Shown: positions 46,705-56,725 of the stretch, in pieces
Position numbering within the stretch: the first letter of the stretch is position 1
Layout: every line of letters starts with the position of its first letter
Assembly (NCBI GenBank): GCA_903632075.3
Contig: CAHIKZ030003327.1
Coordinates: 2,622,501-2,686,500 of the forward strand
DNA: 64,000 nucleotides
Direction: 5' to 3'
From: Acanthosepion pharaonis
Lineage: Eukaryota > Mollusca > Cephalopoda > Sepiida > Sepiidae
Program-made: the position numbers and the translations under genes
Notes under the pieces: generated by a model
Database searches by the model: none
Told to the model about the DNA's origin: nothing
The model's input: the letters and a program-made list of their open reading frames with translations, nothing else

Positions 46705-46755
<51 letters not shown>
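46580..46755. repeat. (GATA)n and (TA)n microsatellites
   Basis: GATA about 46580-46624; TC-rich spacer; TA 46709-46754. Confidence 0.95.
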
Positions 46756-46756
<1 letters not shown>

Positions 46757-46854
46757 CACATATAGTGTTAGTGTTAATAAAACAATTATCGATGTAATAA
46801 AACAGCGCTATTAAGTATATATTAATAAATACACATATTATCCCTCACCGATAC

Positions 46855-46893
46855 CACGACTCGGAGTTTCATACGCAACGCAATCTTCAGGTG
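46855..46893 (-). ncRNA. Hammerhead-ribozyme-like motif
   Basis: On the minus strand: stem I CAC (46893-46891) with GTG (46857-46855); core CTGAAGA; stem II TGCG/CGTA inside a U.U mismatch; GAAA; stem III ACTC-C-GAGT, a perfect 4-bp hairpin; then C before the cut, giving GUC. All core bases are intact. Stem I is only 3 bp, so the minimal form would be weak or need a partner copy. Confidence 0.6.
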
Positions 46894-46899
46894 CTGACC

Positions 46900-47216
46900 G
46901 TTAAATAATTTAAATTTTAATAAAAAAATATCTGGTTATCACAATATTGTCGCAGTTATATATTTTAATGAATTTACAAAATATCTTACATAATAATTAA
47001 TTATTAATTACCAGAGTAATACACAGGAGAAACCTAAAAGAATTTCTATAAATAAATCATTATATGAACACAAAAGGGATATTTTATAAAATAACACATT
47101 CAATGCATTAGTTGTTCAAAATGGGATAATTTTATTTAAAAAAAACATTAATTGAAATGTATAGAAAGTGGTTCAATCGCGAGGTCATCAGTAAATCATT
47201 ACAGGACGTAACGTCA
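46900..47216. other. Unassigned AT-rich DNA
   Basis: Nothing recognised. Confidence 0.5.
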
Positions 47217-47351
47217 CACACACACACACACACACACACACTATATATATATATATATATATATAATGAGTTGCTGAATTTTTTAAAACAAATCTGATGT
47301 TTAGTCATTTGGTCAGATCTGAGAAATTAATATTTTAACAGTTCAGCACAG

Positions 47352-47407
<56 letters not shown>
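47217..47407. repeat. (CA)n, (TA)n microsatellites
   Basis: CA 47217-47240, TA 47243-47264, TA 47353-47407. Confidence 0.95.
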
Positions 47408-47409
<2 letters not shown>

Positions 47410-47639
47410 GTTAATAGGATCTATAAAATATCTGAAACAAAAGTGGAATGACTGGTGATTTTTTAAACGACGCATTTCAATTTATAATGAAAGGCAAAAC
47501 TGTGTTTAGAGAAAATGTGATGGGATTTTGAGGAAAATAGGGTAATTAAATTAAAATTTACTTGTTTTGTTTTTGTTTATACATACATAATACAGACACA
47601 TAGCGGCACACACACATATGTGTGTGTGTGTCGTGTTGG

Positions 47640-48045
47640 ACTCTCCTGGTCGTATTCGACGTATGAGGGTCAAGCATCTCAGTTCCTAGGAACCGACAGC
47701 CCAGATACCAGCACATATGATTTGATTATAGTGGTGGAGTCTTTGTGCAGAACCAAGAAGAGCCGAATACAGTGACCTCGTGCACTACGTGCCACAAGGC
47801 CCTCAAACGACCCTCCACAAATTTTGAATTCAGAGTTGTTCTTCTCTAAGACCACTTGCCATCCAAGGCTATAGAACCCAGTTTGTCCTGCTATTTACCC
47901 ATAGCTGGAGGGAGAAGAAGAGGATTCATACATTTCCCAAGTGTATTAGCACGTAAGTGAATGTAATTGATTCGACTGGAATTCGAACTCGGCCCTCCGA
48001 TTCCTCAATCCGAGCCGCTATCCACTACTAATCAGCTCACACCGA
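47640..48045 (-). mobile_element. Long tRNA-derived SINE (~400 bp)
   Basis: On the minus strand: A-box region GTGAGCTGATTAGTAGTGGA, B-box GAGTTCGAATTCC, a body with TTACGTGCTAATACACTTGG, the shared core CCAGCTATGGGTAAATAGCA, then TTCTATAGCCTTGGATGGCA and an extended 3' region. Tail and core are shared with the 5S-tRNA SINEs and with 59.46-59.73 kb, indicating module exchange between SINE families. Confidence 0.75.
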
Positions 48046-48288
48046 CAAGATAGTTTTCTTCTTCCCCCATGCGGCAATGTATTGCTATTGCTTTTGCGGT
48101 GATTGGTGATACTATTCATGGTCCTGTTTTAAGACTTAGTGTCGAGAATTGTGGAATTTTCTTCTTTGTGAATCCATTTAGTTTGATCAAAAGAGAAAGG
48201 GCTTTTTTCGTAATTGTAATTGTATAAATCTGTCCAACTCACTACACACACAAACATGCATACAGACACGCACATGCGTAAACACGCA

Positions 48289-48292
<4 letters not shown>

Positions 48293-48375
<83 letters not shown>

Positions 48376-48480
48376 GACAGAGAGTAAGAAAAGTAAGAGA
48401 AAGTGAGAGAGAGAAAGTGAGAGAAAGAAAGAGAAAGATATAGAGAGTGTTAGAGAAAAAGAGAGAGAGAGAGAGTTTTT
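48293..48480. repeat. (TC)n-(TA)n-(GA)n microsatellite
   Basis: TC run, TA run and GA run in mirror order, able to fold back on itself (48293-48376), then degenerate GA to 48475. Confidence 0.9.
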
Positions 48481-48825
48481 TCCTCTAATGTAATCGTAAC
48501 GCTAATAATGATGGGCCTGAAAGAAAAAGGTTTGGTTTGAATGAAAGAAAAAAGAACAAATTAGATGATTGAAAAAACAAATAACAAATGATCTTTGGCG
48601 ACATCTTTGTTATGATTGGCGTTGGAACGAAAAGTATGGGGTCAAGGGTGAGTTGTAATGGGTCGTCTGCAAGGCTGCTACGATTAAAGGTAGTAATTTC
48701 GGTTTTGGTCGTGAAAACGCTGGCTACCGTGGGGTGTCCGATTGGAACTCGGATCCTTTGATGGACGACAGGGTGGAATGGAGAATGAATTGTTTAACGA
48801 TTGATTTGGTATTTCTCCCATGGTG

Positions 48826-48832
<7 letters not shown>
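48481..48832. other. Unassigned DNA
   Basis: Nothing recognised. Confidence 0.5.
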
Positions 48833-48883
<51 letters not shown>

Positions 48884-48961
48884 GTATATTTCTTAGAATG
48901 TTTGTATATCTATACGCATTTGTTTTTATCTATCTATCTATCTATCTATTTCAGCTTGTTC

Positions 48962-48994
<33 letters not shown>

Positions 48995-49000
48995 TTCTTT
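48833..49000. repeat. (TA)n and (TATC)n microsatellites
   Basis: TA 48833-48871, TATG 48872-48886, TATC 48928-48991 with interruption. Confidence 0.95.
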
Positions 49001-49147
49001 ACCTATCAATTCACAATTTAACACACGAGTGATTTAATAAATTTATTTAAACACCTGTACTTGATATTCTTGTGTAAGTAGGCACAGAATCTGGTGATTT
49101 TAAAACATCACTAGTTTCATCAACCGCTACCATGACTGTGTGTCTGC

Positions 49148-49149
<2 letters not shown>

Positions 49150-49193
<44 letters not shown>

Positions 49194-49431
49194 AATTCAC
49201 CCCAAGGAAGGCGATAATATCACTAAGACGCAAGAGGCTACTGGGAGTGAAAGAGAATGAAAAGACTTTAGAAGGGACCGGAAACACAATCCTAAACAGG
49301 AAATAAGGGAGAACGTGCGAATTAGGAAGGAACCGGATCGCTAATTCTAAACATGAAACAAGGGATAAACCTCTACTCCTTTTCAAAAGACTGTGGAGAA
49401 GTGTGAACCAGACGATAGGCGAACCTATCTC

Positions 49432-49482
<51 letters not shown>
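49150..49482. repeat. Two (TA)n tracts bracketing a dispersed repeat
   Basis: TA at 49150-49190 and 49436-49482. The segment 49195-49262 matches 35120-35190. An internal imperfect duplication (GGACCGGAAACACAATCCTA vs GGAACCGGATCGCTAATTCT) lies at 49278-49350. Confidence 0.7.
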
Positions 49483-49486
<4 letters not shown>

Positions 49487-49799
49487 GTAGTTGGACGAAA
49501 ATGCATGTTCTGATATATAGAAATTTATGCATCATATTCCCCCATATATATATACGGACAATTTCCTCCTCGTTTGAGAATGATTATTCGTAATTGCTGA
49601 AAGTTTATCAATAAAATGCAGGTTGCTTTTAATATTTGCCTTAAAAACATTTGCTACCTAAATGCACAGAATATGCGGGCTGCGATGCATAAATTGTCGT
49701 CTAAATTATGCAAAAATGAAAATAATGCTGTCATCTCATTTTAACAGACATATTTATCAAAATTACAGAAAATATCTTGAAATACTAAAGAGTAAATTT

Positions 49800-50455
49800 A
49801 TTCAATAAAATCGCCATTGGCTTCAACCACAGTCTCCAGACAATTTTGGAATCTCTTATGAACTGTAACCTTGTTTAAGTTAAATGATGAATGAAGGTGA
49901 ATAAAGTCATAATCTTTGTCTTCCGTTCATGTTTCAAGGAGTTTTGTTGGTTTCTCACTCAACTACGCCCAACATATAATATTCAAGTGGTTTTCAGTCT
50001 GGGGAACTAGGTGGCCAGATGTAAGAGGTGATGTGGTCGCTGAAATTGTCTGACAGCCTTAGCTGCTTGTATGGCATGGTGCAGAGTTCTGTTGCCAGAC
50101 ATAGTTTCTTCCAGCAGCCACCCTCTTGGTGCAGGGCAGCACTATCTCCCTGGCTATGGACTTGACCGACTTGGAGGAATCGTTTTCTCTCATGGTCTGG
50201 ATATCACCAACATATTCGGGACTGAGTTTTCCGAGATGCCGTATCTTCGTAAACACCAATAGACTCTTCCCCAAATCCCATGCACTGTTCTGACTGTATT
50301 GACACCCAAACACTCCGAAATGTACGAATTGGAGCTTCCGGTGCGAATTCCAAGCAGTACAAATTCCTGTCGATGGCGCTCTTTTTCTCAACGACGGTGG
50401 CCAACTTATCCTACTATACAGTTCTGTCGACAAAATCAAAAGCAAACAACGAGCA
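49800..50455 (-). pseudogene. Tc1/mariner-type transposase, C-terminal two-thirds
   Basis: Minus-strand pieces follow a mariner-family transposase: VAAGRNYVWQQNSAPCHTS (about 50120-50065), which is the usual VWQQDSAPCHTS block. Here the second catalytic Asp is Asn. Next come SDHITSYIWPPSSPD with the third catalytic Asp, then a stop codon, PLEYYMLGVVE, and finally FQNCLETVVEANGDFI at the C-terminus near 49810. The N-terminal DNA-binding part is missing. The Asp-to-Asn change, stop and frameshifts make it inactive. Confidence 0.8.
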
Positions 50456-50514
50456 TGAACGAAATTAGAAATATAATATGCCGACAATTAATCAATCGCA
50501 CTCTGCATGTGTCC

Positions 50515-50516
<2 letters not shown>

Positions 50517-50553
<37 letters not shown>

Positions 50554-50593
50554 TGTGTTTAGCGTGAAACAGTTTTGAGTATTGACATCAATA

Positions 50594-50643
<50 letters not shown>

Positions 50644-50750
50644 TATTGATATATATATATGAATATTGATATATATATATATGTGAATATATTGATATAT
50701 ATTTATATATGTGTGAATATTGATATATATATATATATATATATTGAATA

Positions 50751-50792
<42 letters not shown>
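50517..50792. repeat. (TA)n tracts with embedded hammerhead-element remnant
   Basis: TA runs at 50517-50550, 50597-50640 and 50640-50792, the last with repeated GAATATTGATA. Between the first two, 50551-50597 carries GATTGTGTTTAGCGTGAAAC and AGTATTGACATCAATAT, a decayed 1.67-kb-type copy without the CTGACGA half. Confidence 0.75.
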
Positions 50793-50796
<4 letters not shown>

Positions 50797-50999
50797 AAGT
50801 CCTCCATCCGACAACATTATTCAGTTGTTTTTTTGTTGTTTGTGTCGTATGTGATACTTCCTTTCTGCTAGTGATCTGCAAACAAGTCTCCATATTGTGC
50901 AAAAGCGAGGATCTCGAGACATCGCAGCAGGAATATTTGCTGTCGCTTTTCGTCATTGATTTTAGTCTCTTAGCCGGTCAACAGGACTGATTTCAAATA
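50793..50999. other. Unassigned DNA
   Basis: Nothing recognised. Confidence 0.5.
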
Positions 51000-51101
51000 T
51001 TAGGTTGGTGCAAAAATAATGACGTAAGAATGTCGTTTTTTGACGTTAAAAAATACGTCAAAAACGACATTATTATGTCATTATTTTTGCACCAACCTAA
51101 T
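51000..51101. mobile_element. Complete palindromic mariner MITE (MADE1-like)
   Basis: Terminal inverted repeats TTAGGTTGGTGCAAAAATAA and its complement define a ~102-bp element flanked by TA, the mariner target site. The interior is also palindromic (AATGTCGTTTTTTGACG with CGTCAAAAACGACATT). The terminal sequence is the one known from the mariner/MADE1 group. A truncated relative is at 13525-13592. Confidence 0.9.
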
Positions 51102-51107
51102 ATATAC

Positions 51108-51835
51108 AAGCTGTATCAAAAATACTTTTACAAAATTTGGGGTGAGTTCCCCACTTCAAAACAAGAACAAAATCCATATAAACATATGTGCGCAAATCGT
51201 TCGTTTTTCTTTTATTAAGTTTAAAGAAATTTTACGATAGATGGCTCTGTATTGCCATGTAGACTAGGTTACATTTGTCATTCGTGTACATTTCTGGCTA
51301 GTCTGTCTTCAACGTTTAATATGTGTAGTTGTTAGTTAACATATCGTGAGCAGGCAGAAATGATTTTGCATACGGCTGCGCTAATGGTAATCGATGCGAG
51401 GCTGCACGACTGTTACAGATTGCGTTTCCAGGCCGAAAGCAGGTGAGTCATCCAATCTTTGTTGCTGATTATCATCGCTTTTCTGGCAACATAAACTAAA
51501 CGGATATCCGCCAGTATGCCTGTTTTCGAAGAACGCATTCTGCAGGCAGTGGGAGACGATCCATCAGTCAGCACACGGCAAGTGGACTTAGTATGGCGTA
51601 TATCTCATAGTACTGCATGCAGGACACTTCATGAGCCGCTCCTTCATCAGTTTTATTCGCAACGTTTGCAGAATCTTTTGCGCTCTAATCACTCACCACT
51701 GGAGAACATTTGCCGATGATTTATTGCACAGACTGCCGATCCGTTATTTGTCTTTTCAGTCTTGTTTACGGATGAGGTAACATTTGGAAAAGATGAAATA
51801 ACTAATTAACACAATCAACAGAATAAAAGAAAAAA
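51108..51835 (+). mobile_element. 3'-truncated DUF4817-type transposon
   Basis: Begins with the terminus CTGTATCAAAAATACTTTTA, as at the ends of the 54.65-kb copy. Coding pieces: YREQAEMILHTAA (frameshifted), then the frame 51516-51719 with FEERILQAVGDDPSVSTRQV and HEPLLHQFYSQRLQNLL. Last is VLFTDEVTFGKDEITN near 51770, containing the first catalytic Asp. Coding stops there; the rest is deleted. Confidence 0.75.
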
Positions 51836-52644
51836 AAAACAAGTATTGAGGTCTGGATAACGTGCTGGCGATAGAACAGGTCCTTCTCTATCTACCCAGA
51901 TACATTAGAAGTTTATAGTTGAACGAGATATAGAAAAGAAGCAACAGCAAAACTTTTACTCTATATATGCATATATTATTAATATTATTATTATTATTTG
52001 AATGTGTAAAATTATTTGAGTTACAATCCTTTTTTTTAATTTTTTAAAAAGTGAAATTAATGAAAACCGGACTAGAACAAGAAGTCCTGTTATATCTTAT
52101 TGTCCTAACACCCTGGGTCGATACACTCTTAATTATTTTTGTCGGTGTTTTATGCTAAATAATTATTTAAAAAATCAACTTCAGCGTTCCATTGATCAAT
52201 GTATTAAATTCTGGTGTACTTTGCATTTATCTTCACAGTCAAAAACGCAAGCCTCAGCCTAACTGAGACTTTTATATCGTAGAAAATCACGTTTTATGAA
52301 AATAAAACATTTACTCAGATTCGAACCGCAGTTAATAATATTAGTAGCAGAGTGTTTCACTTACAGATGCATTGTAGATAATACGGTTGAAAATAGACAA
52401 GGGAAAGTTGTTAGGACGTTTTATTTATTTATTTTATTTTGGCCTGATCAAGACAGTTCCGGAAGAAGGTTTCATGTTGGTGGTCCAACTGGTAGGAAGG
52501 CTATTGTCTGGGGGTGATAGATTCAGTTCGGCAAACGATGTGGAACAAGAAATTAGAAGATAGGCAGTTGGTAGAAAAATGTTGAACGATAAACATTCTT
52601 TTATTTATATCTATATATTCTTAGAGATCAGAGTTTTTTTTTGC

Positions 52645-52645
<1 letters not shown>
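51836..52645. other. Unassigned AT-rich DNA
   Basis: The frame 52296-52517 is not recognised. Nothing else is supported. Confidence 0.5.

Positions 52646-52720
<75 letters not shown>
52646..52720. repeat. (TA)n microsatellite
   Basis: Long TA run. Confidence 0.95.
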
Positions 52721-52721
<1 letters not shown>

Positions 52722-52725
<4 letters not shown>

Positions 52726-53115
52726 ACAGAGCATTTACTTAAATATTTATATCTATAAAAGAATGGTAAAATAAAATGTCTTAAAATAATTGTCGGACCA
52801 TTTCATAATGCGTGACGTCATTTGTTTACATTTGGATACGCCATGAGCAGACATGAATGTACGTGAGAGATTCATGGATGATTGAAGTTTAAATAAGATC
52901 GACCTTGCTAACCGAACGATCCTCTGTGACGAAATCGGTAAAAGCACGTCAGGCTATATGACGGTTCCGCATAGGATACAGGTTCGAATCCTGTCGGAGG
53001 ACGAATATTTTCTATGAAAATTTCTCGGACATTCAGGCCGGTAAATGTTATTTAATACTGTTTATTATAAACAGAACATTTACTTAAATATTTGTATCTA
53101 TAAAAGAATGTTAAA
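52722..53115 (+). mobile_element. SINE with class II tRNA-like head (plus copy), with a second tail upstream
   Basis: The tRNA-like head spans 52920-53001. The 7-bp acceptor stem TCCTCTG/CGGAGGA is complete with one G.U. The anticodon arm CGTCA/TGACG has 7-nt loop GGCTATA. There is a long variable arm, and T arm ACAGG/CCTGT with loop TTCGAAT. The A-box is slightly decayed (TGACGAAATCGG). The body TTTCTCGGACATTCAGGCCG and the tail TTATAAACAGAACATTTACT follow. The same tail also occurs before the head (52722-52775), so two copies adjoin head-to-tail or the unit is duplicated. Confidence 0.8.
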
Positions 53116-53119
53116 ATAA

Positions 53120-53123
<4 letters not shown>

Positions 53124-53190
<67 letters not shown>
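53124..53190. repeat. (TA)n microsatellite
   Basis: TA run directly after the SINE tail. Confidence 0.95.
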
Positions 53191-53193
<3 letters not shown>

Positions 53194-53218
53194 GTTAACA
53201 GAAGCCATTGGTTTATAC

Positions 53219-53262
53219 CAATCTCTGACGAAGCTTTAATAAACATGAAACATGTTAGATTG
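53219..53262 (+). ncRNA. Hammerhead-ribozyme-like motif with 6-bp stem I
   Basis: Stem I CAATCT (53219-53224) pairs perfectly with AGATTG (53257-53262). The core CTGACGA (53225-53231) and GAAA (53247-53250) are intact. Stem III is the self-complementary ACATGT, followed by T at the cleavage position. Stem II (AGCTTTAATAAACAT) is damaged at two positions relative to a plausible AGCTTT/AAAGCT ancestor. A self-complementary stem III suggests action as a dimer, as known for PLE hammerheads. Confidence 0.6.
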
Positions 53263-53274
53263 ATGTCATCACCC

Positions 53275-53400
53275 AGGGGCGGCAATCTGTTTCATGCTAA
53301 ACGCAATCGTCATGACATGTCATAAAACAGACTGTCATCTCTGGCTTGACGACTGCTTTTAGCCGTAAACAAGCTGGATGTTGACTTCACTGCCGACTTT
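53275..53400. mobile_element. Head-to-head degraded hammerhead elements
   Basis: Minus strand 53312-53283 reads ATGACGATTGCGTTTAGCAT then GAAACAG. The plus strand carries AAAACAGACTGTCATCTCTG (53324-53343) and then TTGACGACTGCTTTTAGCCG, AAAC, GTTGACTTCACTG. All are pieces of the 1.67-kb family, joined around ATGACATGTCAT. None is intact. Confidence 0.55.
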
Positions 53401-53405
53401 TTATA

Positions 53406-53660
53406 TACAGGGTGACCCCAAAAAACAATCCAATAAAACCAAGAGTGATGGAAGAAAAATATTTTATTCTTAGTAATTGAAACCTTAAAATATGCCATTT
53501 AAGAAACAATGATGGAATTTTCATTTTTTTAAAATTACGTCCTGTAGATGGCGTCCTCCTGTACGAATGCATTCTTGAAATCTGCTGTTGGGATACCTCA
53601 TTGACTGCTGCAATATCTCATTGGAGATATCTCTGGGATACTGTGAATTTCATCCTGAAT
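53406..53660 (-). mobile_element. 3' end of another Tc1/mariner-like transposon
   Basis: Terminus ACAGGGTGACCCCAAAAAAC (53406-53426) is of the CAGGGTGxxCCAAAAA type used by such transposons. The minus strand upstream reads RYPNSRFQECIRTGGRHLQD, the usual C-terminal end (R...F..RI..CI...GGH...) of their transposases. The remainder is absent. Confidence 0.6.
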
Positions 53661-53870
53661 TCAAAATGGCGAAATGTTTACTTGCACAAGGTCACTGTCT
53701 CGCAGTGTTGCCACTTGGTTATGTCTGGCAATACGTACTTAAAAAATTCCGGAGTTTTTTTGGTCACTATATATATACTTGAACGCAGTGTTCAGATCAT
53801 CTGTTCTCTTTCTGATTCTGAGCACTTTTCCCATAAATATAGCATGCCATGAAATATATTTTTATCACCC

Positions 53871-53871
<1 letters not shown>

Positions 53872-53927
<56 letters not shown>
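53872..53927. repeat. (TA)n microsatellite
   Basis: Uninterrupted TA run. Confidence 0.95.
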
Positions 53928-53928
<1 letters not shown>

Positions 53929-54346
53929 TAGTGTGTATTTAACACCTGGTCAGATAATGATATCTGGCAATAAGCATCTCAAAACCAATATTCACGGAAA
54001 GAGAACCACTGAAAAAATACAATTGAAATTCCCAGAAGAATGTTAAGATAATTTTTTATTCCAATATTCCAACACAACTTTATATAATTTTCATACAAGC
54101 TATGATTTTACCAGAATGCATATTATTAGCTGATGATTAAGCTCTGAATTTCGGTTGCACATCATCCAATATCTATGAACGTTGATTGGAGTAGATTTAA
54201 TGTAGATAGACTCACAGCTTTTACCGAATCAGTGCCCTAGAGAATAACGGTTTTTTGAAAAAATCTAGATGAAAATAAATCAAAATACTTTTTACTTGAG
54301 TTAGTTTTAGAATATCTATAAACTCCTAATATAGATAAACAAAAAC

Positions 54347-54349
<3 letters not shown>
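53928..54349. other. Unassigned AT-rich DNA
   Basis: The block GGAGTAGATTTAATGTAGATAGA at about 54189 recurs at 56809, indicating a dispersed repeat. Confidence 0.55.

Positions 54350-54424
<75 letters not shown>
54350..54424. repeat. (TA)n microsatellite
   Basis: Uninterrupted TA run. Confidence 0.95.
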
Positions 54425-54427
<3 letters not shown>

Positions 54428-54451
54428 CTGCTACCAGCAAGTAGAAATATT

Positions 54452-54497
54452 TCTCCTCCCGATGATGGCCATTTTGGGGCCGAAAACTAGTCGAAGA
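54452..54497 (+). ncRNA. Hammerhead-like motif (decayed)
   Basis: Core CCGATGA (U changed to C). Stem II is TGGCC/GGGCC-type with perfect GGCC pairs. Then GAAA with one extra A, self-complementary ACTAGT as stem III, and C giving GUC. Stem I TCTCCTC/GAAGAA-type retains alternating pairs. The changed core U and inserted A probably inactivate it. Confidence 0.5.
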
Positions 54498-54591
54498 ATC
54501 TAAATGAAATAATAATAATAATAAAACGAAAGAATATTAATGTACAACCTAGTGTGTCTGAAGATTTTAATTTTTTTTTTTTTTTTTTGTT

Positions 54592-54593
<2 letters not shown>

Positions 54594-54643
<50 letters not shown>
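54594..54643. repeat. (TA)n microsatellite
   Basis: TA run at the boundary of the next transposon. Confidence 0.95.
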
Positions 54644-54647
<4 letters not shown>

Positions 54648-54649
<2 letters not shown>

Positions 54650-56168
54650 TAGGCTGTATCAAAATTATATTTACACACTTTGGGAGCGGGTTCGTCACAT
54701 TAAAGCAAAGACAATAGTCCATATAAACATTTTTCTTTAGTTCTTAAGGTTTACGGCAAGCGTTGTTAAATACAATACAAAAATACATTTACATACTTAG
54801 GGGGCGGGTTCCTGATACAAAAACCAGATCAAATGTCCACAAAAACATACGACCAAAACGCCACGGTTATACCTCAACACTGCAACTCAAAACAAATCTT
54901 CGAAATATACTCCGCTTGCTTCTACACATGCATGCCCCCGTCAGAACAATGACTGGCGGTTCCTTTCAAATATTCCCACGCTTTGTCAAATGGTTTCGCA
55001 GGCCATGAAACGCTGATGAAGCGTCTCTGTATTATTAATATCGTCTTTATAAACCAATTGTTTTAGGTGGTCCCAGAGGTAAGAATCCAAAGGATTGAGG
55101 TCAGGGGGACGTTCAGGTAATGTAATCGGACATCTCCTACCTATTCATCTGTCAAGGTAGATATAAGTCAGTGCATCGTGAACAATTTGACTAAAATGTG
55201 CTAGAGCCCCATCATGCATGACCCCTATGCGTTTTCGTATTAGCAGGAGTACATCCTCTAGCACGTCTGGAAGTGTTTTTGAAATAAAGTCCCTGTAGAC
55301 GTTCTCAGATAACATATGCACCCACCAGACAGTCACCTACAATTCCAACCAACACATTAATCGTAAACTGGTGTTGGTGATTCCGATCCGACCATAACTG
55401 TTGGTTGTGTAAATTTGTTATTCCATCTTTTTCAAATGTTGTTTTATCCGTAAACAAGACTAAAGAGACAAACAACAGATCAGCAATAAACAATCGACAA
55501 AAGGTCTCCTGTGGTGAGTGATCAGTAGGCGAAAGACCCTACACGAATGATACGGATACAAGAGCTACCCTTGAAGTACCCTCCATGCTATACTACGAGA
55601 TGTACGACATGCTAGGACCACTTGACGTGTGATGCTTCCTGGATCCTATCCGATTGGCTGTAGAATGTGTTCTTCGTTATCAGGCGTACGGGTGGATCTC
55701 GGTTTAACTTGATCCGTAGTTTTTGGTGCCACGGACCCTGTTTCAGCCGCACGACGATAAACAGCAGCAAACGTCGGATGACTCGGCTGCCTTCGGTCTT
55801 GAAGCGCAATCTGATACAGTCGGACAGCCCCGCGTTCATTACTATTCGCACGGCCATATGTAAAAATCATATCTGCCTGCTCACGATATGAATATCCTGC
55901 GATTGTTAAATGGAACATTTCTCAGATAACTCACTACTACACACGATAAACGCCTGAAGACATATTAGCCACAAATTTACACGAATGACAAATGTAAACT
56001 AGTCTACATGACAACACAGAGCAATCTACCGTAAAATTTCTTAAAAATTAATAACTTAAAAAACGAACGATTTGCGGACATATATATAGACTGTTAGGCC
56101 TTGTTTTTGTGTGGGAGACCCCACACCAAAGTTTGTAAAAGTCTTTTGATAAGCGATGTATAGCTGCT
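54648..56168 (-). mobile_element. Near full-length DUF4817-type DDD transposon (inactive)
   Basis: A ~1.5-kb element with related termini: GGCTGTATCAAAATTATATT at the left, and the complement of an AAAGTTTGTAAAAGTCTTTT-type end at the right. The minus-strand transposase runs from about 55918. The helix-turn-helix region has YREQADMIFTYGRANS and RRQPSHPTFAAVYRR. VLFTDKTTFEKDGITNLHNQ (about 55450) holds the first catalytic Asp. MHDGALAHFSQIVHDAL (about 55215) holds the second. RPPDLNPLDSYLWDHLK (about 55090) holds the third. Several frameshifts and stops break the frame. This family pairs an N-terminal DUF4817 HTH with a mariner-like DDD nuclease. Confidence 0.85.
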
Positions 56169-56189
56169 CATTATCTATTTATTTATCTA

Positions 56190-56205
56190 TCTCAGTCTAT
56201 ATATA

Positions 56206-56254
<49 letters not shown>

Positions 56255-56273
56255 CAGTTTATTCATATCTATC

Positions 56274-56321
<48 letters not shown>

Positions 56322-56403
56322 TAGATAGATAGATAGATAGATAGATATCAGTATATACATATGTATCTATCTCCATTCATGTCTATCTATCTCATTCTAT
56401 TCA

Positions 56404-56466
<63 letters not shown>

Positions 56467-56548
56467 GTTCTATCTATCTATCTATCTATCTCAGTTTATT
56501 CATATCTATCTATCTGTCTATCTATATCTATATCTATCTATCTATCTA

Positions 56549-56596
<48 letters not shown>

Positions 56597-56638
56597 TATA
56601 TACATATCTATCTATCTCCATTCATGTCAGTCTATTCA

Positions 56639-56695
<57 letters not shown>

Positions 56696-56725
56696 CAGTC
56701 TATTCATATCTATCTATCTATCTAG
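56190..56725. repeat. (TATC)n/(TA)n microsatellite cluster
   Basis: Repeated TATC blocks alternate with TA and with the spacer CAGTTTATTCATATC, which itself recurs about six times, so the cluster is a larger imperfect tandem repeat. Confidence 0.95.

Noticed and set aside
52920..53001. Functional amber-suppressor tRNA gene (anticodon position CTA)
   Set aside because: It is the head of a dispersed SINE, the A-box is decayed, U33 is replaced and a second copy shares the same odd loop.
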